Assembly (NCBI RefSeq): GCF_001426585.1
Contig: NZ_LMEI01000011.1
Span: 464,084 to 528,083, forward strand
DNA from: Streptomyces sp. Root431
GTDB taxonomy: Bacteria; Actinomycetota; Actinomycetes; Streptomycetales; Streptomycetaceae
DNA: 64,000 bases
Direction of reading: 5' to 3'
Shown here: positions 30,677-38,643 of the stretch, piece by piece
Position numbering within the stretch: position 1 is the first letter of the stretch
How the letters are laid out: each line of letters starts with the position of its first letter
Made by a program: the position numbers and the translations under genes
Notes under the pieces: generated by a model
Told to the model about the DNA's origin: nothing
The model's database searches: none
Seen by the model: only the letters and a program-made list of their open reading frames with translations

Positions 30677-31269
30677 CAAATTTCCGTCTTGTCGTCTACG
30701 TCTGCGTCCGGATCGAACGACGGGACGCCTTCCAGCGAGTCCGGCTCGACCGCCTCGGCCTCGGGGAGGAAAGGCGCGAGCTCGGGGAGTTCGTCCAGGC
30801 CGCGCAGGCCCATCCGCTCCAGGAAGTAGTTCGTCGTCCTGTACAGGATCGCACCTGTTTCGGGTTCCGCGCCCGCCTCCTCCACCAGACCCCGCTGGAG
30901 GAGGGTCCTCATGACCCCGTCGCAGTTGACCCCGCGGACCGCGGAGACCCGGGAACGGCTGACCGGCTGGCGGTACGCGACGACCGCGAGGGTCTCCAGG
31001 GCCGCCTGGGTGAGCCGGGCCTGCTGCCCGTCGAGCACGAAGGCCTCGACGGCCGCGGCGTGGGCGGCGCGGGTGTAGTAGCGCCAGCCGCCGGCCACCC
31101 GCCGCAGCTCGAAGCCGCGGCCCTGGGCGGTGTACTCGTCGGCCAGCTCGTGCAGGGCGTCGGCCACCTCGCGCGGGGCGCGGTCCAGGACCTTGGCGAG
31201 GTGCTGCTCGGTGGCGGGCTCGTCGACGACCATCAGGACGGCTTCGAGGGAGGGCTTGAGGTCGCTCAC
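30676..31269 (-). CDS. scpB: Segregation and condensation protein B
   Basis: 197 aa. Two winged-helix domains typical of ScpB are evident: LKPSLEAVLMVVDEPATEQHLAKVLD and RLTQAALETLAVVAYRQPVSRSRVSAVRGVNCDGVMRTLLQRGLVEEAG. It forms the kleisin complex with ScpA and SMC for chromosome segregation. The GTG start overlaps the scpA stop by 4 nt (GTGA). The acidic C-terminal tail is disordered. Confidence 0.95.
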   Translation of the reverse strand: MSDLKPSLEAVLMVVDEPATEQHLAKVLDRAPREVADALHELADEYTAQGRGFELRRVAGGWRYYTRAAHAAAVEAFVLDGQQARLTQAALETLAVVAYRQPVSRSRVSAVRGVNCDGVMRTLLQRGLVEEAGAEPETGAILYRTTNYFLERMGLRGLDELPELAPFLPEAEAVEPDSLEGVPSFDPDADVDDKTEI

Positions 31270-32360
31270 TCCTGGGCCTCCGTTTCTGGGGCCGGTTCCG
31301 CATCACGGGCGGATTCCGGGTCCGGGGCGGATTCCGGGTCCTGGGCGGGTTCCCGGTCGAACTCGTCGGTGACGCGGGTCTCCCCGTCGCCGCCCGCCCA
31401 CGTGACGGTGAGCTCCCCGAGGGCCGTCTCCTGGTCGAGGCCGACGGCCTTCTCGCGGTAGAGCTCGAGAAGGGCGAGGAAGCGGGCGACGACCGTGAGG
31501 GTGTCCCCGGCGTCCTCGATCAGCTCGCGGAAGGCGGCCGTCCCGCGCTCGCGCAGCAGGGCGACGACCACGGCGGCCTGCTCCTGGACGCTGACGAGCG
31601 GGGCGTGGATGTGGTCGACGTACACCTGGGGCTCGGCCTTGGGCTGCATGGCCTTGACCGCCAGCCTGGCGAAGCCCTCGGCCCCGATGGAGATGACGAC
31701 CTCGGGGAGCAGCTCGGCGTGGTGCGGTTCGAGTCCGACGGTACGGGGGTGGCGGCGGCCCTCGGTCTCCCAGCGGTCCTGGAAGATCTCCGCGATCCGC
31801 TTGTACGCGCGGTACTGGAGGAGGCGGGCGAAGAGCAGGTCGCGGGCCTCCAGGAGCGCGAGGTCGGCCTCGTCCTCCACCTCGGCGGCGGGGAGCAGCC
31901 GGGCGGCCTTGAGGTCGAGCAGGGTGGCGGCGACGACGAGGAACTCGGTGGTCTGGTCGAGGTCGCCGTCGGGGCCCAGGGCGCGCAGGTGCGCCATGAA
32001 CTCGTCGGTGACCTGGGAGAGGGCGACCTCGGTGACGTCGAGCTTGTGCTTGGTGATCAGCTGGAGGAGCAGGTCGAAAGGCCCCTCGAAGTTCGCGAGC
32101 CGCACGGTGAACCGCCCGTCACCGGCCTCGGCGGCCTCCGCGACCTCGACGGGCTCCGTGTCCACGCCATCCAAGGCGTCCACGCCGTCCACGCCATCCA
32201 AGGCGTCCACGGCGTCGACCGCGTCGACCGCGTGCACCGCCTCCATGACGGGAGCGACGGATACGGGCTCCGCCGCCGCACCCCCCTGCGTCTCGCCCGG
32301 GCCGCGGCCCAGGGGGCGGCGGCCCGTCGGGCGGGACGTTTCGTCAGAGGCGTGGCGCAT
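31266..32360 (-). CDS. scpA: Segregation and condensation protein A (kleisin)
   Basis: 364 aa. The conserved kleisin N-terminal domain starts near residue 85: FTVRLANFEGPFDLLLQLITKHKLDVTEVALSQVTDEFM. The C-terminal winged helix includes FLALLELYREKAVGLDQ. Residues ~40-68 are an unusual Val-Asp repeat (VDAVDAVDALDGVDGVDALDGVD) from 9-bp DNA repeats, in an otherwise variable N-terminal extension. The acidic C-terminal tail (DPESAPDPESARDAEP) is also repetitive. ScpA bridges SMC heads with ScpB. Confidence 0.95.
   Translation of the reverse strand: MRHASDETSRPTGRRPLGRGPGETQGGAAAEPVSVAPVMEAVHAVDAVDAVDALDGVDGVDALDGVDTEPVEVAEAAEAGDGRFTVRLANFEGPFDLLLQLITKHKLDVTEVALSQVTDEFMAHLRALGPDGDLDQTTEFLVVAATLLDLKAARLLPAAEVEDEADLALLEARDLLFARLLQYRAYKRIAEIFQDRWETEGRRHPRTVGLEPHHAELLPEVVISIGAEGFARLAVKAMQPKAEPQVYVDHIHAPLVSVQEQAAVVVALLRERGTAAFRELIEDAGDTLTVVARFLALLELYREKAVGLDQETALGELTVTWAGGDGETRVTDEFDREPAQDPESAPDPESARDAEPAPETEAQE
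32160..32240 (-). repeat. 9-bp repeat tract in scpA (Val-Asp repeat)
   Basis: On the plus strand, units of the form GTCCACGCC/GTCGACCGC follow one another from about 32160 to 32240, with a ~36-bp higher-order duplication (TCCACGCCATCCAAGGCG occurs twice). They encode VDA/VDG/LDG triplets. Confidence 0.8.
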
Positions 32361-32405
32361 GGGGGTCCAGGGGGAACGGAGAGCTCGGCAGCCCGCAGGC
32401 TACCG

Positions 32406-32906
32406 TCAGCGGCCGCGCAGGCGGCGCACGAGGATGCTCGCGTCGCCGCGGGACTCCAGGTCCGCCAGGACGACGGCGACGGCCTCACGGACGATCCTGC
32501 CCCGGTCCACAGCGAGACCGTGCTCGCCCCTGAGGACGAGGCGGGCGTGCTCCAGGTCCATGAGCTCCTCGGCGGAGACGTAGACCGTGATCTTCTCGTC
32601 GTGGCGCTCGCGGCCGCTGGGCCGCCGGTTCGGGGTACGGCCGCCGCGCCGCCGCGCCGCCGGTGCCGGCACCGTGGCGGGGTTCGCCTGCTTCGGGGCG
32701 GCGCCTTCCGGCTCCGCCGTCCGGGCGCGCGGTTCGGCCGCCTCGGAGTCCGCCGCCGCATGCTCCGCGGAGCCCTCGGCCGCCGTCGGGTCGCTCTCGC
32801 CCGCCGGAGCCGGGACGGCCCGGCGGGGTGAGGACGACTGGAGCGCCGTCCCCCCGGTCGTACGGAAGAGTTCGTCGGCGCCGGGCAGACTCACTCGGCG
32901 TGACAC
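32406..32906 (-). CDS. Small protein with ribbon-helix-helix-like C-terminus between parA and scpA
   Basis: 166 aa. Residues 1-~95 are disordered (Pro/Ala/Glu/Arg-rich). The C-terminal ~65 residues, starting KITVYVSAEELMDLEHARLVLRGE and continuing DRGRIVREAVAVVLADLE, look like a ribbon-helix-helix DNA-binding fold (a beta strand followed by two helices). It overlaps the parA stop by 16 bases. Together with ParA it could act as a small centromere-binding partner, or modulate ParA or ScpAB; this is inference from position. Confidence 0.8.
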   Translation of the reverse strand: MSRRVSLPGADELFRTTGGTALQSSSPRRAVPAPAGESDPTAAEGSAEHAAADSEAAEPRARTAEPEGAAPKQANPATVPAPAARRRGGRTPNRRPSGRERHDEKITVYVSAEELMDLEHARLVLRGEHGLAVDRGRIVREAVAVVLADLESRGDASILVRRLRGR

Positions 32907-34024
32907 CGGGCGAGCACCTCCCTGGCGAGCTGACGGTAGGCGGCGGCGCCCACGGAGTTCGAGGCGTACGTGGTGATGGGCTCGCCCGCGACCGTGGTCT
33001 CCGGGAAGCGCACGGTCCGCCCGATGACCGTGTGGTACACGTGGTCGTCGAAGGCCTCGACGACGCGCGCGAGGACCTCACGGCTGTGCACGGTCCGCGA
33101 GTCGTACATCGTGGCGAGGATGCCGTCGAGCTCCAGCTCGGGGTTGAGCCGCTCCTGGACCTTCTCGATCGTCTCGGTCAGCAGCGCCACTCCGCGCAGG
33201 GCGAAGAACTCGCATTCCAGCGGCACGATGACCTTGTGAGCCGCCGTCAGGGCGTTCACGGTCAGCAGGCCGAGCGAGGGCTGACAGTCAATCACGATGT
33301 AGTCGTAGTCGTTCATCAGCGGCTTCAGGGCGCGCTGGAGCGTCGACTCGCGCGCGACCTCGCTGACCAACTGGACTTCGGCGGCCGAGAGGTCGATGTT
33401 GCTCGGCAGCAGGTCCATGTTGGGAACGGCGGTCTTGAGGAGGACCTCGTCCGCCGACATGCCCCGCTCCATGAGCAGGTTGTAGACGGTGAGGTCGAGC
33501 TCCATCGGGTTCACGCCGAGGCCGACCGACAGGGCTCCCTGCGGGTCGAAGTCGACGAGCAGCACCCGTCGTCCGTACTCGGCGAGCGCGGCACCCAGGT
33601 TGATGGTCGACGTGGTCTTGCCGACGCCGCCCTTCTGGTTGCACATCGCGATGATCTTCGCGGGTCCGTGGTCGGTCAGGGGACCCGGGATCGGGAAGTA
33701 CGGCAGGGGCCGTCCGGTGGGGCCGATCCGCTCGCGGCGCTGACGGGCAGCGTCGGGTGCGAGGGTGGCCGCGTACTCCGGGTCGGGCTCGTACTCGGCG
33801 TCGGGGTCGTAGAAGTGCCCCTCGGGCACCTCGTCAAAGGCGGCGAAGTGGGTGGACTCTCGGCCCATCTCGTTGCCGGCCGTGGCGTTCACGTGTAGGC
33901 CGTCCATCGTCTTCATCGTGTGGGCTGTCGTCATGGGCTGGTGCGTCGCGAAGGTCCGCACCGCGACGGAGCCGATCGGAGCACCTGGCGCACCGCTCCC
34001 GGGAGTAATTGTCGACTCATTCAC
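32891..34024 (-). CDS. ParA/Soj-family ATPase
   Basis: 377 aa. A disordered N-terminal ~100 residues precedes the ParA ATPase domain: deviant Walker A CNQKGGVGKTTSTINLGAAL near residue 128 (signature Lys and GK-T), VLLVDFDPQGALSVGLG, and YIVIDCQPSLGLLTVNAL. ParA ATPases position DNA or protein cargo. Its gene sits upstream of scpAB, away from the oriC parAB pair expected elsewhere, so it is a second family member, as in mycobacteria (I recall an equivalent gene at Rv1708). The GTG at 34024 is supported by AAGGAGGT ten bases upstream; an ATG at 34060 is the alternative. Confidence 0.9.
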   Translation of the reverse strand: MNESTITPGSGAPGAPIGSVAVRTFATHQPMTTAHTMKTMDGLHVNATAGNEMGRESTHFAAFDEVPEGHFYDPDAEYEPDPEYAATLAPDAARQRRERIGPTGRPLPYFPIPGPLTDHGPAKIIAMCNQKGGVGKTTSTINLGAALAEYGRRVLLVDFDPQGALSVGLGVNPMELDLTVYNLLMERGMSADEVLLKTAVPNMDLLPSNIDLSAAEVQLVSEVARESTLQRALKPLMNDYDYIVIDCQPSLGLLTVNALTAAHKVIVPLECEFFALRGVALLTETIEKVQERLNPELELDGILATMYDSRTVHSREVLARVVEAFDDHVYHTVIGRTVRFPETTVAGEPITTYASNSVGAAAYRQLAREVLARCHAE

Positions 34025-34364
34025 AAGTCGTCTTACCTCCTTGGATGTCACCAGGAACATTTATCGATAGGTCAGCGTGGCACCATGCCGACGGTTGGCG
34101 ACTCTATGGCGTGTCACCGCTCCGCAGCAACACAATCCGCCGGACCCGGCCGGATGTGTCGGCAACCGAACACGTCTCTGTCAAGGGTGCGCAGGCATGC
34201 ATCCGCACGTTTCGGGGGTGCGCGAAACGGTTAAAGGGTTACGTTCGAGGCGAGTTGCGCGGGCCCCGGACGGGGCCGGACGCACAGCCGGCCGGACCTT
34301 GTCGAACAAGGTCCGGCCGGGTGTGTGGCATTGACGGCACGCGTTGACGGCGGCGCCTCGGGGG
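34025..34364. other. Intergenic region between ald and parA
   Basis: About 340 bases upstream of parA and downstream of ald. It holds the ald terminator (34288-34320), and the remainder near 34060-34230 is less GC-rich. I see no supportable gene. Confidence 0.6.
34288..34320 (-). terminator. ald transcription terminator
   Basis: CCGGCCGGACCTTG pairs perfectly with CAAGGTCCGGCCGG (14 bp) across TCGAA, 45 bases past the ald stop. The flanks extend the pairing imperfectly. Confidence 0.85.
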
Positions 34365-35480
34365 TCAGCCCAGGAGGGTGCTCAGCTCGACGTGCTCGAG
34401 GCCGTGCGCCTCCGCGACCTCCTTGTAAACCACCTTGCCGTCATGGGTGTTGAGACCCAGGGCGAGCGCGGAGTCGCGGCGCAGGGCCTCGGCCCAGCCG
34501 TTGTTCGCCAGCGACACGATGTAGGGCAGCGTGGCGTTGGTGAGCGCGTAGGTGGAGGTGTTCGGGACCGCGCCCGGCATGTTGGCGACGCAGTAGAAGA
34601 CCGAGTTGTGGACCTGGAAGGTCGGCTCGGCGTGGGTGGTCGCGTGGGAGTCCTCGAAGCAGCCGCCCTGGTCGATCGCAATGTCGACAAGGACACTTCC
34701 GGGCTTCATCTTGGCGACGAGCTCGTTGGTGACCAGCTTCGGGGCCTTGGCGCCCGGGATGAGGACGGCGCCGATGACGAGGTCGGCCTCGACGACGGCC
34801 TTCTCCAGCTCGTAGGCGTTGGAGACGATCGTCTTCACCTTGGTGCCGAAGATCTTGTCGGCCTCGCGGAGCTTGTTGATGTCGCGGTCGAGCAGGGTCA
34901 CGTGGAAGCCCATGCCGACGGCGATCTGCGTGGCGTTCCAGCCGGAGACGCCGCCGCCGATGACGACGCACTCACCGGCGTGGGTGCCGGGGACGCCGCC
35001 GGGGAGGACGCCGCGGCCGCCGACCGAGCGCATCAGGTGGTAGGCGCCGACCTGCGGGGCCAGGCGGCCCGCGACCTCGGACATCGGGGCGAGCAGCGGC
35101 AGGGCGCGGTTCGCGGTCTCGACGGTCTCGTAGGCGATGGCCGTGGTGCCGGACTCCAGCAGCGCGTCCGTGCACTCGCGGGAGGCGGCGAGGTGCAGGT
35201 ACGTGAAGAGGGTCTGGTCCTTGCGGAGGCGGTGGTACTCCTCCGCGATGGGCTCCTTGACCTTGAGCAGCAGGTCGGCGGTGGCCCAGACCTCGTCGGC
35301 GGTGGCGAGGATCTCGGCGCCGGCGCCGACGTACTCCTCGTCCGTGATCGAGGAGCCGACACCGGCGTTCTGCTCGACGAAGACCTGGTGGCCGTTGCGG
35401 ACGAGCTCGTGGACACCCGCAGGGGTGATGGCCACGCGGAACTCGTTGTTCTTGACCTCGCGGGGGATGCCGACCTTCAT
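34365..35480 (-). CDS. ald: Alanine dehydrogenase
   Basis: 371 aa, typical length. It starts MKVGIPREVKNNEFRVAITPAGVHELVRNGH, the family N-terminus; LFTYLHLAASRE holds the pyruvate-site region; the NAD-binding fold has VVIGGGVSGWNATQIAVGMG. The C-terminal end matches the family. The enzyme interconverts L-alanine and pyruvate plus ammonia with NAD. It has its own terminator and is monocistronic, with the promoter region in 35481-35629. Confidence 0.97.
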   Translation of the reverse strand: MKVGIPREVKNNEFRVAITPAGVHELVRNGHQVFVEQNAGVGSSITDEEYVGAGAEILATADEVWATADLLLKVKEPIAEEYHRLRKDQTLFTYLHLAASRECTDALLESGTTAIAYETVETANRALPLLAPMSEVAGRLAPQVGAYHLMRSVGGRGVLPGGVPGTHAGECVVIGGGVSGWNATQIAVGMGFHVTLLDRDINKLREADKIFGTKVKTIVSNAYELEKAVVEADLVIGAVLIPGAKAPKLVTNELVAKMKPGSVLVDIAIDQGGCFEDSHATTHAEPTFQVHNSVFYCVANMPGAVPNTSTYALTNATLPYIVSLANNGWAEALRRDSALALGLNTHDGKVVYKEVAEAHGLEHVELSTLLG

Positions 35481-35629
35481 CGTCGATCACGGTCCTTGAA
35501 TCTGAGGGGGGACAACTGGGGTACTGCGATACATACCCGGATGCACTGCGGCGCACCGGGGCAGACCACGTTCGAACGCGGCGGACCCAGTCTAATGAAG
35601 GAGTTCCCGGTGTCTAGCCTTTCAAAGTA

Positions 35630-37615
35630 CTAATCTTTCTCGAACCCACTGCGGATTTCGTAGGCTGGGGCTTCCGTTTCCAGCAATCGCTCGGCTGCGG
35701 CCCTGTGCAGCCTGGCGGCGGCCGGGTCGCCGAGCCGGTCGAGCGTGTCGGCGAGCCGCAGCTGGAGCGCCGCCTGGAGCCGGGTGTCCCGCGCCCGCCG
35801 GGCCCACTCCACGGCCTCCTCGCAGGTCCGCAGCGACTCCTCCGGCCGTCCCGCGTACTCCTGCACCCGCGCCGCCTCGCTCAACGCCCGTGCGTATCCC
35901 GGGAGATCGTCGAGCCTGCGGTAGCCGGCCGCGGCGGCCCGCCAGTTCCGCAGGGCCTCGCCGTACCGCCCGGCGTAGGTCTGTACGGCGCCGAGGCGGC
36001 CGTACAGCCGGGCCTGGTCGGCGCGCTCGTCCCGGGCGAGGCGCTGGGCGAGCGCCCGCCCGTACCAGTCGCCCGCGCGCTGCCAGTCCCCCAGCTCCTG
36101 ATACGAGCCACCTACGGATTCCATTGCGCGACCGGTGGCGTACGGATCATTTGCTGCCCTTCCGGCATCCAATGCCAACCGATATCGCAGCAGAGCGTCC
36201 TTCGTGCGTCCGGTCCTGGCATCGAGGTCGGCCAGGTTCAGCAGGGCGGCGGCCCGCTCGCGGTGCAGTCCGCGGCGCTCGGCCACGTCCAGGACCAGCT
36301 GGTGGAGGCCGTACAGCTCGGGCGCCGCGGCCTCGGCGCCCCGGTGCGCGGCCAGCGCCCTGACCAGGGAGGCGATCAGGCGGCGGGCCAGGGTGTCGAG
36401 CTCCCCGTCGGCGACGGCGAGGCGGGCGGAGGCGAGCAGCGCGGACTGCCGGGACCGCAGCCAGTCGGCCCCGGCGGCCTGCGTCGGGAAGCGCAGGGCG
36501 CGCGGCAGACCGGCCAGTTTCCGCCGGCCGGCCGAGCCCTCGGGTTCGGTGACCGCACGGCACGACTGGAGGAGCCGTACGGTCCGCTCCAGCATCCGGG
36601 CCCGGGCGAGCTGCACCTCGGCGGGCCGGTCGCGCTCCTCCAGCTGAGCGCGAAGGAGGGGGACGAGATGGGCGGGGACCTCGTACTGCCCGTCGTCGCC
36701 GCCGGAGACGAGCCCCAGGGCGGCGAAGTCGGCGAGGGTGGCGGCCGCCGCGGAGACCGAGCAGCCGGCCAGGGCGGAGGCGGTGTGGGCGTCGGCCCGG
36801 CCGAGCGGGGCCAGGGAGAGGAATCGCAGTATCCGGGCGGCGGTCGCGGGCAGCGCCTCGTGGGCGAGCAGGAAGGTCCGGGTGAGCGGGTCGCCGCTCA
36901 GCCCGCGGAGCTGCTTCGCGAGGTCGGCGACGGAGGCCTTGGGGCGGGCGGCGAGCCAGCCCCCGGCGAGGACGACCGCGCCGGGCATCCCCCCGCACGT
37001 CTCGACGAGCGTCTCGGCGGCCTGCGGGTCGACGGTGATGCGGACGGAGCCGGTGAAGGCCGTGAGCAGCTCGATGGCCGATTTGGGGTCGAGTCCGCCG
37101 AGGGTGCAGGGCCGTACGTCGGGGATGCCGGTGAGCGGTCCGCGCGAGACGCCGACGACCAGGCTGTCGGGGTTGTCGGGGATCAGCGGGTCGGCCTGCT
37201 CGGCGTCGACGGCGTCGTCGAGGATCAGGACGGCCCGGCGCTCGGCGAGGGCATGCCGGACCAGTTCGGTCAGCTCGTCCTCGCCGGCGCCGGGCGGCTC
37301 CGCCACGCCGAGCGCGGCCAGGAGTTCCTGAGCGACGCGGGCGGTGGGGACGGGGTCGCCGCCGGGCTCGGTGAGCCGGGCGCGGAACACCCCGTCGGGG
37401 TAGCGGTCGGCGAGCCCGCCGGCCAGCTCCTCGGCGAGGGCGGTACGCCCGGAGCCGGGCTTGCCGGCGACGAGCAGGACCCGGGCGCGGGGTGCCTTGC
37501 GGCCCGTGAGGGTGTCGAGGCCGGTCCGTTCGATGTCGGCGCGCAGGGCCTTCAACTCCCGCTGCCGGCCGAAGAACCGCCGGCCCACGGCCGCCGCCAC
37601 CGCCTGATCCGTCAC
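35630..37615 (-). CDS. NTPase/TPR regulator (SARP-like NB-ARC architecture, no DNA-binding domain)
   Basis: 661 aa. Near the N-terminus, FFGRQRELKALRADIERTGLDTL leads to a P-loop GKPGSGRTALAEEL in which the Lys is replaced by Arg; I recall this Arg in relatives. DDAVDAEQADPLIPDNPDSLVVGVSR is the sensor region of an NB-ARC/STAND NTPase. The C-terminal ~250 residues form tetratricopeptide repeats (NLADLDARTGRTKDALLRYRLALD; ESVGGSYQELGDWQRAGDWYGRAL and so on). No HTH is seen. I chose the GTG at 37615 because GGGAG lies eight bases upstream; the frame extends to 37702. Confidence 0.85.
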   Translation of the reverse strand: MTDQAVAAAVGRRFFGRQRELKALRADIERTGLDTLTGRKAPRARVLLVAGKPGSGRTALAEELAGGLADRYPDGVFRARLTEPGGDPVPTARVAQELLAALGVAEPPGAGEDELTELVRHALAERRAVLILDDAVDAEQADPLIPDNPDSLVVGVSRGPLTGIPDVRPCTLGGLDPKSAIELLTAFTGSVRITVDPQAAETLVETCGGMPGAVVLAGGWLAARPKASVADLAKQLRGLSGDPLTRTFLLAHEALPATAARILRFLSLAPLGRADAHTASALAGCSVSAAAATLADFAALGLVSGGDDGQYEVPAHLVPLLRAQLEERDRPAEVQLARARMLERTVRLLQSCRAVTEPEGSAGRRKLAGLPRALRFPTQAAGADWLRSRQSALLASARLAVADGELDTLARRLIASLVRALAAHRGAEAAAPELYGLHQLVLDVAERRGLHRERAAALLNLADLDARTGRTKDALLRYRLALDAGRAANDPYATGRAMESVGGSYQELGDWQRAGDWYGRALAQRLARDERADQARLYGRLGAVQTYAGRYGEALRNWRAAAAGYRRLDDLPGYARALSEAARVQEYAGRPEESLRTCEEAVEWARRARDTRLQAALQLRLADTLDRLGDPAAARLHRAAAERLLETEAPAYEIRSGFEKD

Positions 37616-37939
37616 GGGCCACGCTCCCGTCCACCTGCGCACGAGCCGATCCCGCAGGGGTCTCCGCACGGGCGATCCCGAGCGTAGTTCAGGGCGCGGC
37701 ACGGACCCGGTGGAGCGCGGCGGTGACGTCCCCCGATCGGATCAGCCGATGGTCACACCGCCGGACCCGGCCACACCCCGAACGGACGGGCTACGCCTCG
37801 AACGACCGGGCTACGCCTCTACGCCGCCCAGGGACGGGGGCCACACCGCTCAGGGACGGGCCACGCCTCAGGGACGGGCCTCGCCGCCCAGGGACGGGCC
37901 AAGCCCCCCCAGGGACGGGCCAAGCCCCCCAGGGCCGGG
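37616..37939. other. Intergenic region with tandem repeats between NUDIX and TPR regulator genes
   Basis: About 325 bases with no supportable gene. The left half (37770-37950) is a degenerate tandem array, described separately. The right half is the promoter region of the TPR regulator. Confidence 0.6.
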
Positions 37940-37952
37940 CTACGCCTCGAAC
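37770..37952. repeat. Degenerate 16-20-bp tandem array downstream of the NUDIX gene
   Basis: CAGGGACGGG recurs six or more times, interspersed with CTACGCCTCGAACG. The segment GGGCTACGCCTCGAACG is present at 37788 and again at 37937; the latter contains the last codons and the stop of the NUDIX gene, so the gene's 3' end has been duplicated into the array. Confidence 0.8.
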
Positions 37953-38566
37953 GGGCGCGCCGGCCAGGGCGCGTCCGCCGGGCGCAGCGCCTCGACGCCC
38001 TCGCCCGCACGCGCGGCGACCAGCGCCAGGACACCCACGACCAGGCAGTTGTTGTGCAGCTCGCCCGCGAGGATCCCGCGCACGAGCTCCGCGAGCGGCA
38101 CCCGCGCCGCCTCCATGTCCGCCTCCTCGTCGGAGACCTCGTAGCGCTCGCCCTCCGCCTCCGCGATGTCCCGGGCGAGGAAGATCCGTACGGCCTCGTC
38201 GCAGCCGCCCGGGGTCGTGTAGACGTCGGTCAGGACCCGCCAGTCCTCGGCCTTGACGTGGGCCTCCTCGTACAGCTCGCGCTGGGCGGCGTGCAGCGGG
38301 TTCTCCCCCGGCACGTCGAGCAGCCCCGCGGGGATCTCCCAGAGCTTCTGCCGCACCGGGTGCCGGTACTGCTTGAGCAGCAGCACCCGGTCGTGCTCGT
38401 CGAGGGCCAGGACGGCCACCGAGCCGGGGTGGACCTGGTAGTCGCGGCGGGCGACCGTGCCGTCGGGCATCTCCACGTCGTCCGTGCGGACACTCGTCTT
38501 CTTGCCCTGGAAGGGGGTCGTCGTGGCGACGACCCGCCACTCCTCCGGGGTGTCCTGCAACTCCAT
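37940..38566 (-). CDS. NUDIX hydrolase, ADP-ribose pyrophosphatase-like
   Basis: 208 aa. The NUDIX box GLLDVPGENPLHAAQRELYEEAHVK lies near residue 85; the preceding VLLLKQYRHPVRQKLWEIPAG is typical of ADP-ribose/NADH-type pyrophosphatases. YTTPGGCDEAVRIFLARDI follows. It is the counterpart of the NUDIX gene next to pyrG in mycobacteria (Rv1700, an ADP-ribose pyrophosphatase). The ATG at 38566 has GGAGG seven bases upstream. Its end lies in the repeat array, so the last residues (WPARPFEA) may vary between strains. Confidence 0.92.
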   Translation of the reverse strand: MELQDTPEEWRVVATTTPFQGKKTSVRTDDVEMPDGTVARRDYQVHPGSVAVLALDEHDRVLLLKQYRHPVRQKLWEIPAGLLDVPGENPLHAAQRELYEEAHVKAEDWRVLTDVYTTPGGCDEAVRIFLARDIAEAEGERYEVSDEEADMEAARVPLAELVRGILAGELHNNCLVVGVLALVAARAGEGVEALRPADAPWPARPFEA

Positions 38567-38589
38567 GTGCTGTCCTCCCACATACGAAA

Positions 38590-38625
38590 GCCGGGGTACG
38601 CGTCGTCAAGGACGCGTACCCCGGC
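38590..38625 (-). terminator. Terminator-like hairpin between NUDIX and pyrG
   Basis: GCCGGGGTACGCGTC pairs perfectly with GACGCGTACCCCGGC (15 bp, loop GTCAAG), 18 bases past the pyrG stop. Confidence 0.85.
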
Positions 38626-38643
38626 AACGTTAACGCCCGGCGG

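Noticed and set aside
37770..37952. Iteron-like replication origin
   Set aside because: The units are degenerate and GC-rich, with no AT-rich region, DnaA boxes or replication gene.
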